From Prevotella sp. UBA4268 (GTDB lineage Bacteria; Bacteroidota; Bacteroidia; Bacteroidales; Bacteroidaceae), in the NCBI GenBank assembly GCA_002395135.1, contig DGWC01000097.1, forward strand, positions 14,248 to 71,579: a stretch of 57,332 nucleotides of DNA, in the 5' to 3' direction. The position numbers and the translations under genes were made by a program. Below, one piece after another: positions 6,953-14,332 of the stretch (its first letter is position 1; every line of letters begins with the position of its first letter). The notes below the pieces were generated by a model. The model was not told where the DNA came from. It did not search any database and was given only the letters and a program-made list of their open reading frames with translations.

Positions 6953-9900
6953 TCAGAAGCCGATGCTCAGATTGAACGAAACGGAGCGCGTGGTGGGATA
7001 CATGGCTCCCGGATTCTCGGGGTCGAGACCTGTGTAATTGGTGAACGTGAAGAAGTTGTTCAGCGTGAGCGACAGGTTGAGCGACGACAGCCCGGCATAT
7101 TTCAGCAACTGCTGCGGGGTGCTATACGACAGGGTGATGTCGCGAATCTTGGCAAACGACACCTTCTCCATAAAGGCTCCGTTCACGATACTCGCGTTGC
7201 TGGGGATGTAGTCGGTATATCCGATGATGTCGACCAGCGGGTCCACGATGCGCGGATATTTCACGTTGGTGGTGTTCGCGGGTGTCCATCGGTTGGTCAT
7301 CTCGCTGTATACGTTCAGGTGGTTGCGATACAGGTCGCTGTATTCGCTTTGCGGAGCCTCGGCCTTCCTTGATGAAACCGACGCAATAGATGCCGGAGAG
7401 GTCATCATGTTGTTCACCAGACCGCCCAGCGAGAACATGCCGCTCACGCTCAGGCTGAACTGCTTGTAACTCAAGCGGGCATTGAAACCGCCGGTGTAGG
7501 GTGCCGTGGCGGTGCCCAGGTAATAGCGGTAGTTGTCAATAGAGTTCAGACTGTTGTAACTCTTGATGTTGGCATCCGGGCGCAGTTGATACAGATAGAG
7601 TCCCGTGTTGGGGTCAATGCCGAGCACTTTTCCGCTGAACACAGAGGCCATGGGATAGCCCACAAACCATCCTTCGCTCACGTTGGGCGCGCCCTGCGTG
7701 TTCTGATAGGCCGTGAGATAGTTGCGGTTCCAGGCAATGTTGCCGCCCAGTTGCAGGGTGAAGTCCTTCTTCTGAATCACTGTCGACTGCAAAGTCAGTT
7801 CGATACCCTTGTTCACAATCTCCGAGGTATTGTATTTGAAAGAGGTGAATCCCGTGGTAGACACAAGGGCGGTTGAGGTGATGATGTCGGAACTCTTTCT
7901 ATAGTAGGCCTCCACAATACCGTTCAGGCGGTTGTTCAGCAGTCCGAAATCGAGCGACACCTTGGCATCTCTCGTCTTCTCCCAGCGCAGATGGGGGTTA
8001 GGAGCGCCGCTGCTGCTGATAGAAGCCGTGGTGATTCCGTTCCACGAATTGGTGCCATAGTTGAGCACCAACTGCTTGTCAACGCCGCGAACCACGTTGC
8101 CCGTGAATCCTCCTGACAGGCGGAGCGTCATCCTTGACACCACGGGGCTCAGCGGTTTCATCCATTTTTCCTCATCAATGTGCCAGCCCAGACCAGCAGA
8201 ATAGGTGGGGTTGAACTGCTCTTTGCTACCGAAATTGTTGGAACCGTCGGTGCGGAAAGAGAAATTAAACAGATAACGGTTCATCAGCATATAGTCGCCA
8301 GAGACATAGAACGAGGCGAAACGGTTGTCGGTGAGTCCGCGCCCCATGAGCGACTCGTATAAGGATTCATACTGACTGGCATCCGAAGCCTGCGCATTGG
8401 GATTGTCTGGCCACGTCACAATCTGCGTGTCGGGGTCGTAGCCATACTGTTTCAGATAGAACCGCTTGGTTTTGTTCCCTCTGATTTCGGCACCCGCGAA
8501 GACGGAGATGTCGTGCACGTCGTTCACATTCTTGGAGAAATTGGCCTGCGCGCGGGCATTGTAACTGTCGCCGGCAGAATTTGACTGCATCAGCGAACCA
8601 TAGGGAGTCCAGTCAATCAGATCCTTATGATACCACAAACGGTCGATAAAGGCGGAATAGGAGTCTGCTTCCTTCAGGCTCTCGGTATTGTTCGTATCGT
8701 GCGTATACGACACAAGACCCGTCAGTCGCAGCCAGTCGGTAATCCCGTATTCAGCATTCAGCCGCCCCGACACAGTGGCCTTGTCGGCAGTCTTCGCGGT
8801 ATGCTCCATCTCTCTCAGAATATTGAAGCCCTCAACAGGCAGAGCCGGCGACTCTTGGTTGCCATCGTTCATGCTCGCCAGGTTGAAATAGGTCATGTCT
8901 GAGCGGTAACTGCCATCGTCGTTGTAAGGTTTCTCATACGGATTGGCAAAATAAGCATACTGGAAAGGTGAGACCGAAGAATACGGTTCGTGCGACCGCT
9001 CTCTCGAGAACTTAATGCCGAGTTGAATCTTCAGCCTGTCCACAGGCGTAATGTTCAGGTTTGTGGTCAGATTATAGCGCTTATAGTTAGACTCTTTCAG
9101 CAAACCGTCGTTGCCGGTATAGCCCAGCGACACGTAATAGGTGGACACTTTTGAGCCGCCCTGCACCGAAACATGATGGTTCATGGAGAAAGAATTGCGG
9201 AAAATCTCCTCAAACCAGTTGGTCGACTGCTTGCCCAGGCTGGCGATATAGGCATCCTGCTCAGCAGATGTCAGCGGTGAGAAGTTCTCATTGGTAGACA
9301 AAAGGCCGTCTTTCCCCAACTTTCCTGAGCGCAACATACCCACGATGCCTATCACAGGCACATGCGAGGCACCCGTGGCAAACCGCTCTGCACTATATTC
9401 ATCCCACAGTTGCTGCTCCCAGAGCAGTTTCTCCTGTGCATTCATCAACTTGGCATCGCGCTGCGGTTTCAGTTGGCTGATGAGGTTGGCAGAATAGTTC
9501 ACCTTCATCTTTCCGGCCTTACCCTGCCGCGTGGTAACCACGATTACGCCGCCGGCAGCCCGCGAACCATAGATGGCAGCAGCCGAAGCGTCTTTCAAGA
9601 TGGTAACATTCTCTATGTCGTCGGGGTTGATGCCGCTGATGCCGTGCACGAAGATGTCATTGAAGTCGCCAGATTTCAACTGCGAATTGCTGATCTCGGG
9701 CAGATCGTCCTGCAATGGCACACCGTCAACAATCCACAGCGGCTCGGCATCTCCCGTAAGGGTGTTCGTTCCGCGAATGCGTATCTTCGACGTGCTGCCG
9801 GGCTGACCGCTGTTAGAAACGGCCACACCGGCCACAAGTCCCTGCAACAGATTGTCCATCGTGGAAGGCACTTTGTTGGCAAATACCTTATCGGTGAGCA

Positions 9901-10351
9901 CCGCCACAGAACCCGACATATTGCGCTTGGTGGTGGTACGGTAGCCCGTTACCACAACCTGCGCCAACTCATGGTCGTCATCGCGCATCACCACTTTCAA
10001 GTGACCGGCCTCGCCCACCGTGCGCACTTCTTCTTTCATGCCGATATAATTGAACGACAGTCTGTAAGGCGGTGCAGCATGGTCTGGCTTCATCGTGAAA
10101 CGGCCGTCCAAGTCGGTCACCGACATCTTGTCCGTTCCCACCAGTTTAATCGTCACGCCGGGAAGCGGCTCTCCGTTCTCCGCAACCACCAATCCGTGAA
10201 TCACTCCGTCGTTCCAGTCCGTAGAAACGTCTTTTCCCTGGCGCTCCACGTTGCGCTGCCCCACGGCAGGCACATGGGATTCAAGAAGGAAAAGCATGCA
10301 GAATCCGCATAGTTTCCATCGAAGACCCTGCTCAATTTTAGTACGATACAT
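6953..10351 (-). CDS. SusC/RagA-family TonB-dependent outer-membrane transporter
   Basis: A 1132-residue TonB-linked receptor. A signal peptide is followed by a carboxypeptidase-regulatory-like domain (GVIHGLVVAENGEPLPGVTIKL, about residues 48-130), then the plug domain with VVVTGYRTTTKRNMSGSVAVL, IRIRGTNTL, LWIVDGVP and ILKDASAAAIYGSRAAGGVIVV (about 135-275), then a long beta-barrel ending in aromatic FNLSIGF, as outer-membrane proteins do. It is the first gene of a four-gene operon with SusD and two lipoproteins and has its own promoter at 10398-10428. No glycan-degrading enzyme or regulator is adjacent, so the substrate cannot be deduced; it may be peptide or host glycan. Confidence 0.95.
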   Translation of the reverse strand: MYRTKIEQGLRWKLCGFCMLFLLESHVPAVGQRNVERQGKDVSTDWNDGVIHGLVVAENGEPLPGVTIKLVGTDKMSVTDLDGRFTMKPDHAAPPYRLSFNYIGMKEEVRTVGEAGHLKVVMRDDDHELAQVVVTGYRTTTKRNMSGSVAVLTDKVFANKVPSTMDNLLQGLVAGVAVSNSGQPGSTSKIRIRGTNTLTGDAEPLWIVDGVPLQDDLPEISNSQLKSGDFNDIFVHGISGINPDDIENVTILKDASAAAIYGSRAAGGVIVVTTRQGKAGKMKVNYSANLISQLKPQRDAKLMNAQEKLLWEQQLWDEYSAERFATGASHVPVIGIVGMLRSGKLGKDGLLSTNENFSPLTSAEQDAYIASLGKQSTNWFEEIFRNSFSMNHHVSVQGGSKVSTYYVSLGYTGNDGLLKESNYKRYNLTTNLNITPVDRLKIQLGIKFSRERSHEPYSSVSPFQYAYFANPYEKPYNDDGSYRSDMTYFNLASMNDGNQESPALPVEGFNILREMEHTAKTADKATVSGRLNAEYGITDWLRLTGLVSYTHDTNNTESLKEADSYSAFIDRLWYHKDLIDWTPYGSLMQSNSAGDSYNARAQANFSKNVNDVHDISVFAGAEIRGNKTKRFYLKQYGYDPDTQIVTWPDNPNAQASDASQYESLYESLMGRGLTDNRFASFYVSGDYMLMNRYLFNFSFRTDGSNNFGSKEQFNPTYSAGLGWHIDEEKWMKPLSPVVSRMTLRLSGGFTGNVVRGVDKQLVLNYGTNSWNGITTASISSSGAPNPHLRWEKTRDAKVSLDFGLLNNRLNGIVEAYYRKSSDIITSTALVSTTGFTSFKYNTSEIVNKGIELTLQSTVIQKKDFTLQLGGNIAWNRNYLTAYQNTQGAPNVSEGWFVGYPMASVFSGKVLGIDPNTGLYLYQLRPDANIKSYNSLNSIDNYRYYLGTATAPYTGGFNARLSYKQFSLSVSGMFSLGGLVNNMMTSPASIASVSSRKAEAPQSEYSDLYRNHLNVYSEMTNRWTPANTTNVKYPRIVDPLVDIIGYTDYIPSNASIVNGAFMEKVSFAKIRDITLSYSTPQQLLKYAGLSSLNLSLTLNNFFTFTNYTGLDPENPGAMYPTTRSVSFNLSIGF

Positions 10352-10397
10352 AATTAAATATAGGTTATTTTATAGACATGTTTCATAAAAATTGCTG

Positions 10398-10428
10398 CAA
10401 AAGTAGTGCTTTTAATTTAATTAAACAA
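10398..10428 (-). promoter_or_regulatory. Promoter of the first SusCD operon
   Basis: On the minus strand TTG (10426-10428) is followed after 20 bases by TACTTTTG (10398-10405). This leaves an AT-rich leader of about 40 bases before the SusC start at 10351. Confidence 0.75.
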
Positions 10429-10635
10429 TACCCAATAATGAGTATTTACGCACTCCGCGACAGCCGTAGCACAGGAAAGATACCGCAGACAAGCCGCCCA
10501 CAACCGCCATGCGCAGCCCCGCAAACGCAGCAGCAAAGCCTTTCATCTAAGGATTACAGGAATGAAAAAATGCATGAAAATAAAGAAAAAGACAATTTTT
10601 CTGAAGAAAGATGCACGTATTTCAGAAATTTGACG

Positions 10636-10643
10636 TATCTTTG
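10636..10643 (+). promoter_or_regulatory. tRNA-Pro promoter (-7 element)
   Basis: TATCTTTG lies 22 bases before the first base of the tRNA. I see no clear -33 element. Confidence 0.65.
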
Positions 10644-10664
10644 CACCGCTTTTTCAGAAGCAAG

Positions 10665-10740
10665 CGGGATGTAGCGCAGTTGGTAGCGCACTACGTTCGG
10701 GACGTAGGGGTCGGGCGTTCGAGTCGCCTCATCCCGACCA
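10665..10740 (+). tRNA. tRNA-Pro (anticodon CGG)
   Basis: A complete cloverleaf can be drawn. The acceptor stem is CGGGATG paired with CATCCCG, with A and an encoded CCA at 10738-10740. The anticodon stem CTACG/CGTAG holds loop TTCGGGA, and the T arm contains GTTCGAG. The anticodon CGG (10698-10700) reads CCG proline codons. A hairpin with a T-rich tail follows. The 3' end served as an integration site, because a serine-recombinase remnant reads into it from the other strand. Confidence 0.97.
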
Positions 10741-11277
10741 AAGGCGACAAAGGAGCATTTTCCTTTGCCGCTTTTTCTTTTTCAACCTTGTAACTTGTTG
10801 AGATACTGCGAAATATACGGAACACCTCGTTCTCGTTTTCTGTTCGATAACAGCCCAAATGCTTGTCGTACAATATTCCGTCAGGATAGACAAAATTTTG
10901 AAGTTTCTGGCGTGTGCGGAAATTGCCATCTTGCCACAAAGAGCCTAATTTACAAGACATTGCAATAACGTCAGCAATATATTTCTTTTCGTTCGATAGG
11001 TCTCGCTCTGCTTCTTGGAGTGCTTTGTCTATCTGTGTCAGTTGGCTGTTCAGATGCTCAGATGTAGCATTGTAGATGTCACGGTCTATCTCGCCCATTC
11101 CGAAACGTACCTTCAAGGCAGTTAACTTCTTCTCTATCTCGGACTGGTTTTTGAGTAAGAGCGTTCTTGTGGTGCTTCGTTCTTGGTTATACTCCTTAAA
11201 CACCTTGTGCAACACCTTCGTCAAGATTGGAACAAGTTGCTTGGGGATGCTGTACGTGTTCAGCAAAATACAAAAGA
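10691..11277 (-). pseudogene. C-terminal remnant of a large serine recombinase, overlapping tRNA-Pro
   Basis: About 190 codons of a large serine integrase's C-terminal coiled-coil region remain: EIEKKLTALKVRFGMGEIDRDIYNATSEHLNSQL, then NFRTRQKLQNFVYPDGI and NEVFRIFRSIS. The catalytic N-terminal domain and zinc-ribbon part are missing; the frame begins near 11277, where unrelated sequence joins. The last codons run antisense into the tRNA, giving the tail RRLERPTPTSRT often seen when an integrase gene borders a tRNA. This marks tRNA-Pro as the attachment site of a lost or deleted element. Confidence 0.8.
10741..10783 (+). terminator. Terminator behind tRNA-Pro
   Basis: AAAGGCGACAAAGGA pairs with TCCTTTGCCGCTTT around a short loop and is followed by TTTTTCTTTTTC, an intrinsic terminator shape. 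Confidence 0.7.
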
Positions 11278-11429
11278 TGGCTAATGCTTTGGGGGTATCG
11301 ATTAAAAGTCTTTTTGAGCCTTCTGACGATGTGGAGGGATATATAAGGATAGGGAAAAGGGGCTATCAGTTCAACAGTAGAGAAGAATTAGACACTATTT
11401 TGAAAGAAAAATCAGGAAAAGTTTGTTAG
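11257..11429 (+). pseudogene. C-terminal half of an XRE-type HTH protein
   Basis: The frame reads KMANALGVSIKSLFE, the last two helices of a Cro/C1 HTH domain, followed by EGYIRIGKRGYQFNSREELDTIL, a short tail common in Bacteroidetes XRE proteins. The DNA-binding N-terminus is absent: the frame emerges from the junction with the opposite-strand recombinase remnant near 11260. A deletion probably fused the two element fragments. The candidate RNA starts about 30 bases after its stop. Confidence 0.65.
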
Positions 11430-11454
11430 TTTGGAAAAGAAATACCTACTTTTG
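11423..11454 (+). promoter_or_regulatory. Promoter for the first structured RNA copy
   Basis: TTG at 11423-11425 and TACTTTTG at 11447-11454 are separated by 21 bases. Transcription would start near 11461, immediately before the conserved element, and would run on the plus strand. Confidence 0.6.
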
Positions 11455-11460
11455 AAGTGT

Positions 11461-11684
11461 GAACTTAAAAATGATGTGCCTATGACCTAAAACGGATAAA
11501 AGACATATAGGAAAGAAGCGTCTGCTTAATTCTGTGATTCTGAAACTTCGACACTTTCAAAAATCACTCATCGGAATAAAAGCGATGCTCACGCTTGGCG
11601 TGGGCTTAATTCCATTATTTGAGTGATAGGTAGTCGAAGACCTCAGAATCAGATAGAGCGAATTGTCCACGTTTTTTCTGTCTC
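11461..11684 (+). ncRNA. Candidate structured RNA, copy 1
   Basis: A long rod folds from nested pairs: 11528-11532 with 11660-11664, TGATTCTGA (11535-11543) with TCAGAATCA (11643-11651), CTTCGAC (11546-11552) with GTCGAAG (11633-11639), ATCACTCA (11563-11570) with TGAGTGAT (11620-11627), GGAAT (11573-11577) with ATTCC (11609-11613), and an apical hairpin GCTCACGC/GCGTGGGC (11587-11605). The 5' block (GAAAGAAGCGTCTGC, 11511-11525), the apex and the 3' block (ATTGTCCACGTTTTTTC, 11662-11678) are shared with a second copy near 32240-32445, while the stems differ but still pair. The 3' T-run and upstream promoter favour the plus strand. The size and rod shape recall 6S RNA, but I cannot assign a family. 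Confidence 0.65.
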
Positions 11685-11737
11685 ACTATTACTTTTGGAC
11701 TATCAAAATCAATATTAACAAACTATCAAATTAAATT

Positions 11738-11800
11738 ATGAAAAAAAGTTTTTTTATTCTCATTCACTGCTGTCCGGTTAAAATCCGGATCATATAGTTT
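11738..11800 (+). pseudogene. Signal-peptide-like N-terminal fragment
   Basis: An ATG in a typical AT-rich leader opens a frame MKKSFFILI that ends after about 20 codons at TAG near 11800. It resembles the first residues of an exported protein with the rest lost, and is followed by a small palindrome (TCCGG-N7-CCGGA). Weak evidence. Confidence 0.25.
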
Positions 11801-11865
11801 AACTTAGGGAAGCGAAATCTCTCAGGGAATGAACAGGGGAACCGTCTCTTATGAACGAAAAGAAA

Positions 11866-11908
11866 CTGTGCCAATGGCAGGACGCAAGTCGACTGCTCAT
11901 TGGCACAG
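11866..11908 (-). terminator. Terminator of the outer-membrane barrel gene
   Basis: CTGTGCCAATG (11866-11876) and CATTGGCACAG (11898-11908) form a perfect 11-bp stem, extended inward by GCAG/CTGC. On the minus strand it is followed by TTTCTTTTC and lies about 30 bases past the stop codon. Confidence 0.75.
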
Positions 11909-11938
11909 CATATCATGGCGGCAAGCCGATGCCGCGTG

Positions 11939-12484
11939 TTAGAAGTTGAAGTAGAGACCGAACGAGACGTTATTGCCGTCGAGGTCGACACCAATATTGT
12001 TGCTGCTGTCGCCGTCGCCCTTCGGACTGAAACTATCGAAGCCCACAAAGCCCACGTGAGCAACGAAACTGATGTTCTCGTTCAAGTTAACTGCTATGCC
12101 CGGACGCATACCCAGTTGGAACTGTGTGCCCATATCCTTATAACTTCCAAAACCTACGCCGCCATCAATAAACACGTTTACAAGTTTCGACTTTACAGCC
12201 GTGTAGCGCACGTAGGGACTTACCTGCAGCAGTTCGGTGTCTACATCCTGGTCATAATTGCCTTTGCCCAGGCTGCAAACGCCCTTCTGATAACCGAAAG
12301 CCACACCGATAGCCCAGTCGCTGTTGAGGTTATAACCAATCTCAGGCACAAACTTATAGGTGGTCTCAGCATCGTTGGAACCCAGTTTCACACTACCGAC
12401 ACCAATCGAACCGCCCACGTAAACCTGAGCATTCACAGTCATTGTCATTGCGGCAACAAACAAAGACATAAGAATCTTTTTCAT
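11939..12484 (-). CDS. Outer-membrane beta-barrel protein (OmpW/OmpA-barrel-like)
   Basis: A 181-residue protein with a clear signal peptide ending in VNAQ (about residue 20), then alternating amphipathic strands rich in glycine and aromatics (YVGGSIGVGSVKLG, FVPEIGYNLNSDWAIGVAFGYQKG, VSPYVRYTAVKSKLVNVFIDGGVGFGSY, FQLGMRPGIAVNLNENISFVAHVGF), ending in FGLYFNF with a C-terminal phenylalanine. This is the pattern of small eight-stranded barrels common in Bacteroidetes. No partner gene is adjacent. It has its own terminator. The exact function cannot be read. Confidence 0.85.
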   Translation of the reverse strand: MKKILMSLFVAAMTMTVNAQVYVGGSIGVGSVKLGSNDAETTYKFVPEIGYNLNSDWAIGVAFGYQKGVCSLGKGNYDQDVDTELLQVSPYVRYTAVKSKLVNVFIDGGVGFGSYKDMGTQFQLGMRPGIAVNLNENISFVAHVGFVGFDSFSPKGDGDSSNNIGVDLDGNNVSFGLYFNF

Positions 12485-12824
12485 GTTGTTTTTCCTTTCT
12501 TTTTTAATGTTAATACATAAAATTATCCTAAAACGGCGGTAAAGGTACTACAAAAATGGGGAAAACAGCTCATTTGTGTACAGTTTTTCTATTTCAACTG
12601 TAAATTAATGTTAATTATTGCCATTTCAACGGCTTTTCATTGTTTTTGCAAGACATTATATATATGAACGTGGGACGGTTTTGTGTTCACGTGAAATTGT
12701 CATGGAAAATCCGAATTGAAGGCTCTCATACGGGCGATGTTGATCACGGACAGTCAGATTGGCGCGAAATATGAGCGTTTTAAAACACGTTTTGCAATCT
12801 ACTGGCTAACAGGTGATTATATCA
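12485..12824. other. Gene-free upstream region of the barrel gene
   Basis: AT-rich sequence with the likely promoter of the barrel gene near 12540 (minus-strand TACCTTTA, one base off consensus). I see no gene or further structure before the 22-bp repeat array begins near 12825. Confidence 0.4.
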
Positions 12825-13013
12825 AAAACGCATTATTCTTGAACGAGGAAATCAGATGTTGGCCGATAAAAGCATAGGTTTTGGGTTGCAAAAACATAGT
12901 TATTGAGGGGTGAAACCATAGGTTTTGAGCAGTGAAACCATAGGTTTTGAGCAGTGAAACCATAGGTTTTGAAGGGTAAAAGCATAGGTTTTGCGCAGCG
13001 AAATGTGCGTTGC
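12825..13013. repeat. 22-bp palindromic repeat array 2: AAA-N7-TTT units only
   Basis: Units built on AAACCATAGGTTT are centred on 12875, 12897, 12919, 12941, 12963 and 12985, exactly 22 bp apart. Weaker units are at 12831 and 13007 (AAAACGCATTATT, AAATGTGCGTTGC). The core is a 13-bp palindrome with a 3-base centre (AAACC-ATA-GGTTT). The AT-rich unit type of the other arrays is absent. The array lies between the 3' end of the gene ending at 13203 and the upstream region of the barrel gene. A 121-codon open frame across it is an artefact of the repeats. Confidence 0.85.
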
Positions 13014-13202
13014 GGTAATGAATCCTTACATTTTTGCTTTTCCAACGTCCGTTTTGCCTAAATTCCATTTCTATTTTGAGGAAAAACGGGAGCAGGTTTT
13101 TGTCGCGTTTTTTCGAATCATCAGCATGCTGTTTGATGGCGAAAAGAAATGGGACTATGGCATCGTTTCCGCCCTTTCCCATGCACTTTCATGAGAGCAC
13201 GG

Positions 13203-14090
13203 CTATCGCCACGCACGTTGCTCCCACTCCACTCTTTCCTGGGTAATCACCTGCCGGTCGGCATGTTTCTCCACGGTGGTGATCATATACCTGCATGGCC
13301 AGCCGTCTACGAAATAATTGTAATCGTAATAAACGGTTGTGTTCACGCCGTTCTCCTCGGGAAACTCCACGATGATAGCCAGTTGGTAGTCATCGTCGGT
13401 GGAATATTCTTCGTCGTCGAGTTTGCCTTTTGAAACGATATAGTGCACCTTTCCATCCTTCGATTCCACATCCGACTCGCCTACGGTAAACCATTTGCCA
13501 TGATAGGCAAAGAGCAAATACAGATTGCTAAGCGACTCGGTCATCTTGGCTTTCGTACCATGTGTGGCATCAAACTGCTTTCGCCACTGCTTTATGACAT
13601 CGGCCTTGGAAACCATTGCATAGAGGGTTGGATTGTCTTTATATAGTTTGTTGACCACCTGATCGCCATAGGTAATGCCCCGCTCATAGACTTCCTTCCA
13701 GTTTGTGATTTCCTTGAAAGCGCCCAATTCATCAGTGGTAAAGAGGATATGCGAGCCCATACCAGCGCGCGCTGCGGCAAGTTTGATGCGCCCCATCTCA
13801 GACGTGGAGTCGATGAGCGAGATGTCAAGCGGGGTATATTCCATGAGAAAACTCTTCTTGGTGGAGTCTTTCACGCAGATTTGGAACTCGCGCCACATGC
13901 CATCTATTATGGTGGTGTCTGTGCCAACCACTTCTGCCTTCAAGGCGTTTTGCTGATAAGTGAGCGTGTCGCCTTTGCAGAACCACGCAATGACGTTCAC
14001 CACGGAGTCGTTTTCTGCATCCTGCGCCCAAAGCAAAGAGGGCATCGCGGCCACGAAAAGCATCGCAAGAACATACCGTTTCATATTCAT
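13203..14090 (-). CDS. Secreted protein of unknown function
   Basis: From the ATG at 14090 (a second ATG lies six bases in) the protein has 295 residues with a signal peptide ending in LLWAQ (about residue 23). The mature part begins with a VIAWFCKGDTLTY strand and contains FTTDELGAFKEITNW and FAYHGKWFTVGESDVESK. I do not recognise a family; the composition suggests a beta-rich periplasmic or surface protein. The longer frame starting at 14171 is rejected because a -7 box lies inside it at 14118-14125. The gene has no operon partner and ends about 190 bases before repeat array 2. Confidence 0.7.
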   Translation of the reverse strand: MNMKRYVLAMLFVAAMPSLLWAQDAENDSVVNVIAWFCKGDTLTYQQNALKAEVVGTDTTIIDGMWREFQICVKDSTKKSFLMEYTPLDISLIDSTSEMGRIKLAAARAGMGSHILFTTDELGAFKEITNWKEVYERGITYGDQVVNKLYKDNPTLYAMVSKADVIKQWRKQFDATHGTKAKMTESLSNLYLLFAYHGKWFTVGESDVESKDGKVHYIVSKGKLDDEEYSTDDDYQLAIIVEFPEENGVNTTVYYDYNYFVDGWPCRYMITTVEKHADRQVITQERVEWEQRAWR

Positions 14091-14117
14091 ATCGCTGTTT
14101 TTATCTGTAATAATACG

Positions 14118-14125
14118 CAAAGTTA
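14118..14125 (-). promoter_or_regulatory. -7 element of the secreted-protein gene
   Basis: TAACTTTG on the minus strand, 27 bases upstream of the ATG at 14090. It sets the short start of that gene. Confidence 0.6.
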
Positions 14126-14296
14126 CGAAAATTGCAGCAATAGATGAAACATGCTGAAAGATAATTAACAATAATTACACATGCATCGGCACGGGAAATG
14201 CTGCTGCCACCCATCGGCCCACATGGAAATGCCTTTATTTATAGGGCGAACTGCGTTATTTCTCCAGAATTGCTTCCGTATGTCAGCATTATTTCG

Positions 14297-14304
14297 TAAC
14301 TTTG
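14297..14304 (+). promoter_or_regulatory. -7 element of the Sel1-like protein gene
   Basis: TAACTTTG lies 28 bases upstream of the ATG at 14333. It is divergent to the promoter at 14118-14125. Confidence 0.6.
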
Positions 14305-14332
14305 CCAGACAACAAAGTAAACGATTACCCCT

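Larger units (their letters stand above)
10352..10664. other. Intergenic stretch between the SusC gene and tRNA-Pro
   Basis: These 313 bases hold the divergent promoters of the SusC operon (minus) and tRNA-Pro (plus). The open frames across the middle have no start context or protein-like character, and I see no other structure. Confidence 0.6.

Noticed and set aside
10378..10674. Plus-strand 98-codon frame before tRNA-Pro
   Set aside because: It overlaps the SusC promoter and the tRNA start; composition is not protein-like.
11764..12063. Possible transposase C-terminus near 11764-11830
   Set aside because: The minus-strand frame mostly shadows the barrel gene, and I could not confirm any insertion-sequence ends or target duplication.
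12817..13182. A 121-codon frame through repeat array 2
   Set aside because: Its repeated aromatic peptides come from the 22-bp repeats read in shifting frames. There is no ribosome-binding context, and the frame depends on the array.
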